Made by a program: the position numbers and the translations under genes. From Anaerolineales bacterium (GTDB lineage: Bacteria > Chloroflexota > Anaerolineae > Anaerolineales > E44-bin32): a stretch of 7,164 nt of DNA. Where the stretch lies: the NCBI GenBank assembly GCA_023250385.1, contig JAHFAU010000198.1:1-7164 (forward strand), in the 5' to 3' direction. Positions 5,956 through 7,164 of the stretch are shown one piece after another. Each line of letters begins with the position of its first letter. The first letter of the stretch is position 1. The notes beneath the pieces were generated by a model. It was given only the letters and a program-made list of their open reading frames with translations, was not told the origin of the DNA and did no database searches.

Positions 5956-6332
5956 GGGCCGCCCTGCCGATCTTGCTGCTGGTCGCTACGACCGCTCTCT
6001 TCCAAAGCCGCTCCTGGGGTTGGCAAGCGACACCCGCGATCGTTGCCGCGCTGTCGCTGCTCACCCTCACGGGCGCGCTCTCTGGTACTGCCGGGCTGAT
6101 CGCCGCCTGGCGGCCGGTCCGCCGCAAGCCTCGCGTTCGGCCATTCTTGCTTAACGGTCTGACGGCCCTGACTGCGCTGGCCATCTGGCTGAACTATGTG
6201 CTTAACCAGGTCGTCGGGAAACAGGGCTCCCCACTGGAGCGCGGGCTGCTGGCCTTCGCTTTGGCCTGGATGCTCTCACCCTTCGCCGCATTGGCGCTGA
6301 CTTCGCTGGGAGCGCGACTCGCCCGACGCTGA
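5952..6332 (+). CDS. Small multi-spanning membrane protein, fourth gene of the operon
   Basis: This 126-aa protein begins at the ATG of an ATGA overlap with the polymerase stop codon, a typical coupled-translation junction, so the shorter start is preferred over in-frame upstream starts inside the polymerase gene. It is strongly hydrophobic, with likely membrane segments at about 4-17 (short, possibly a signal anchor), 28-52, 65-88 and 98-120. A basic loop, RPVRRKPRVR at 54-63, separates segments two and three and should be cytoplasmic by the positive-inside rule. I do not recognise the family, and no catalytic motif is visible. Its position makes it co-expressed with the LexA-controlled polymerase module, but a role in repair is not shown. 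It could be a passenger gene or a membrane factor of the damage response. Confidence 0.75.
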   Translation: MRAALPILLLVATTALFQSRSWGWQATPAIVAALSLLTLTGALSGTAGLIAAWRPVRRKPRVRPFLLNGLTALTALAIWLNYVLNQVVGKQGSPLERGLLAFALAWMLSPFAALALTSLGARLARR

Positions 6333-6365
6333 GCCCTGACCCTTACCGCGGCTGAAGCAGCGTTT
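6326..6365 (+). terminator. Possible terminator of the PolB operon
   Basis: ACGCTG-AGCC (6326-6335) can pair with GGCT (6350-6353) and CAGCGT (6358-6363). This makes a 10-bp stem with a 4-nt GAAG bulge and a 14-nt loop, and the stem is followed by a short TTT. It overlaps the stop codon of the membrane protein gene. The T-run is weak, so Rho-dependent or read-through ends are also possible. Confidence 0.35.
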
Positions 6366-6720
6366 CGATCCCCAAACCCACGATCCGTGCCCACGGTTGA
6401 CGCCCCTCCCGCCACTGCTATCACGTGGTAACCTCCGCCCTCAGCTGTTCAAGCACGGGCCAAGGTTGAGTGGCTTCCCCGTATTCTAAAGTACGTAGGC
6501 TTCGCACACACACATGTCGGTGCTCTCCTCACTGCTTTCGCTCCTCTTGCCACTACTACACATCCGCGCGCCCGCAAATCACGTACGAGGCAAAGGCAGC
6601 CGCCATGGCTCGGATCTCTCCGATATAGACTCTCAAGTCTCTGGTGCCGCCCTCGCGTGGCACAGTCCTCGACCGCTTCTGCTTTCATGGAGAGGGGTAA
6701 CGAGCATAAAAGGGTCGTCA
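6333..6720. other. Intergenic region with lower GC; no convincing gene
   Basis: About 390 bp between the PolB operon and the next gene. GC content falls relative to the operon. The frame of the downstream secreted protein is open back to 6499 and has an ATG at 6514, but no ribosome-binding site precedes it. A leftward open frame (6449-6844) has no recognisable domain and overlaps the start of the better-supported rightward gene. A small inverted repeat, AGACT-CTCA-AGTCT, lies at 6627-6640. No RNA gene or clear promoter was recognised; TATAGA at 6624-6629 is a weak -10 candidate with no good -35. Confidence 0.5.
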
Positions 6721-7164
6721 ATGTTGACGCGTAACTCGGTATCAGCCTTGTTCGTTTTGGTCGTATTCCAGGCCACCGTGCGCTCGGCACCGCCATCTCA
6801 AATTCCGCAATCTCAAGGGCGCGCAGTGACCTGGACGCCACCACTTGTTGAGGTCACCCTCTTCCCTGGAACCATGCAGGCCTCAAGCGTCGAACTTCGA
6901 GCGACACGGGAGATTCACAACGCCTCGTTGTTTGTAGTTCCGAAGATAGCCTCCTTGTTCTCCATTGAGTCCGCGGGGCTGGATGATGTTGTCTCCGAAG
7001 TGGAGTATTCGTTTCCCACCAAGGCTGAAGTACCCGCCTCAACACTCGTGGGAACCTACGAGGGCACGGTACATCTGAGGGAGAACAAGCGGACCGTTCC
7101 ACACACCCTCAAGGTTCTGATTCATGTCGTTGAACCATCCAGCGAAAGCATTCCAGCCCAAGTC
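6721..7164 (+). CDS. Probable secreted beta-rich protein, partial (runs off the window)
   Basis: An open frame with no stop runs from ATG 6721 to the window end and gives at least 148 residues. The N-terminus looks like a signal peptide: R4 followed by a hydrophobic run SALFVLVVF (8-16) and then a polar Ser/Pro/Gln-rich stretch, though no clean AxA cleavage site is seen. The rest alternates hydrophobic and polar residues and ends with GTYEGTVHLRENKR (about 112-125) and TLKVLIHVV (about 129-137). That pattern, G-x-Y-x-G-x-V followed by L-x-V-x-(I/V)-x-V, is typical of Ig-like or other beta-sandwich domains of exported proteins. AAAAGGG at 6708-6714 is a plausible ribosome-binding site 6 nt before the ATG. 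Base composition is lower in GC than the PolB operon. Function unknown; the remainder lies outside the window. Confidence 0.6.
   Translation, partial: MLTRNSVSALFVLVVFQATVRSAPPSQIPQSQGRAVTWTPPLVEVTLFPGTMQASSVELRATREIHNASLFVVPKIASLFSIESAGLDDVVSEVEYSFPTKAEVPASTLVGTYEGTVHLRENKRTVPHTLKVLIHVVEPSSESIPAQV

Noticed and set aside
6514..6720. Upstream ATG at 6514 as the start of the secreted protein
   Set aside because: No Shine-Dalgarno sequence precedes it, and it would bury the better signal peptide at 6721, which has AAAAGGG 6 nt upstream.
6449..6844. A 131-codon minus-strand frame in the right-hand region
   Set aside because: No domain or ribosome-binding site was recognised, and it overlaps the start of the signal-peptide-bearing frame on the plus strand.
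1..7164. CRISPR arrays, tRNA/rRNA genes, insertion sequences
   Set aside because: No regularly spaced repeats, cloverleaf-like segments, transposase domains or terminal inverted repeats with target duplications were seen on reading.

Overview
The window is GC-rich, roughly 65% or more by eye over the first 6.3 kb, with dense coding. It most resembles a bacterium, plausibly a Chloroflexota (Anaerolineae-like) genome. Three things point that way: a membrane-anchored Ser/Thr kinase fused to a TolB/PD40-type beta-propeller, a LexA box of the GAAC-N4-GTTC type used outside Proteobacteria, and a PolB2-like polymerase locus. The taxonomic call is inference; there is no rRNA or other marker gene here.

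Layout. Positions 1-108 hold no assignable gene, only a GC-rich imperfect hairpin. A complete Ser/Thr kinase/beta-propeller gene runs leftward at 109-2106, with its own promoter and apparently a leaderless transcript. The divergent intergenic region (2107-2377) then carries a second promoter facing right. Its TATAAT -10 box is overlapped by a perfect 18-bp palindrome, ATAGAACAAACGTTCTAT (2246-2263), which is a textbook LexA/SOS operator. It is followed by a 21-bp hairpin in the 5' leader.

A tight four-gene operon follows. (1) 2378-3088 is a RecA/RadA-fold protein whose Walker A lysine is gone and whose last five residues (QPRLF) look like a sliding-clamp-binding peptide. (2) 3128-3490 is a small helical protein beginning MGRT. 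(3) 3493-5955 is a family B DNA polymerase with altered motifs B and C and a broken Exo II motif, as in the archaeal PolB2/Dpo2 type. (4) 5952-6332 is a small membrane protein that overlaps the polymerase gene by ATGA. A possible terminator sits at its end.

Interpretation. Genes 1-3 look like a damage-inducible translesion-synthesis module. A degenerate RecA-like protein, a small partner and a divergent polymerase under LexA control parallel the ImuA-ImuB-DnaE2 mutasome, but are built around a B-family polymerase related to archaeal PolB2. This is the most interesting content of the window.

The right end (6333-7164) has visibly lower GC. After about 390 bp without a convincing gene, a probable secreted beta-rich protein starts at 6721 and runs off the window.
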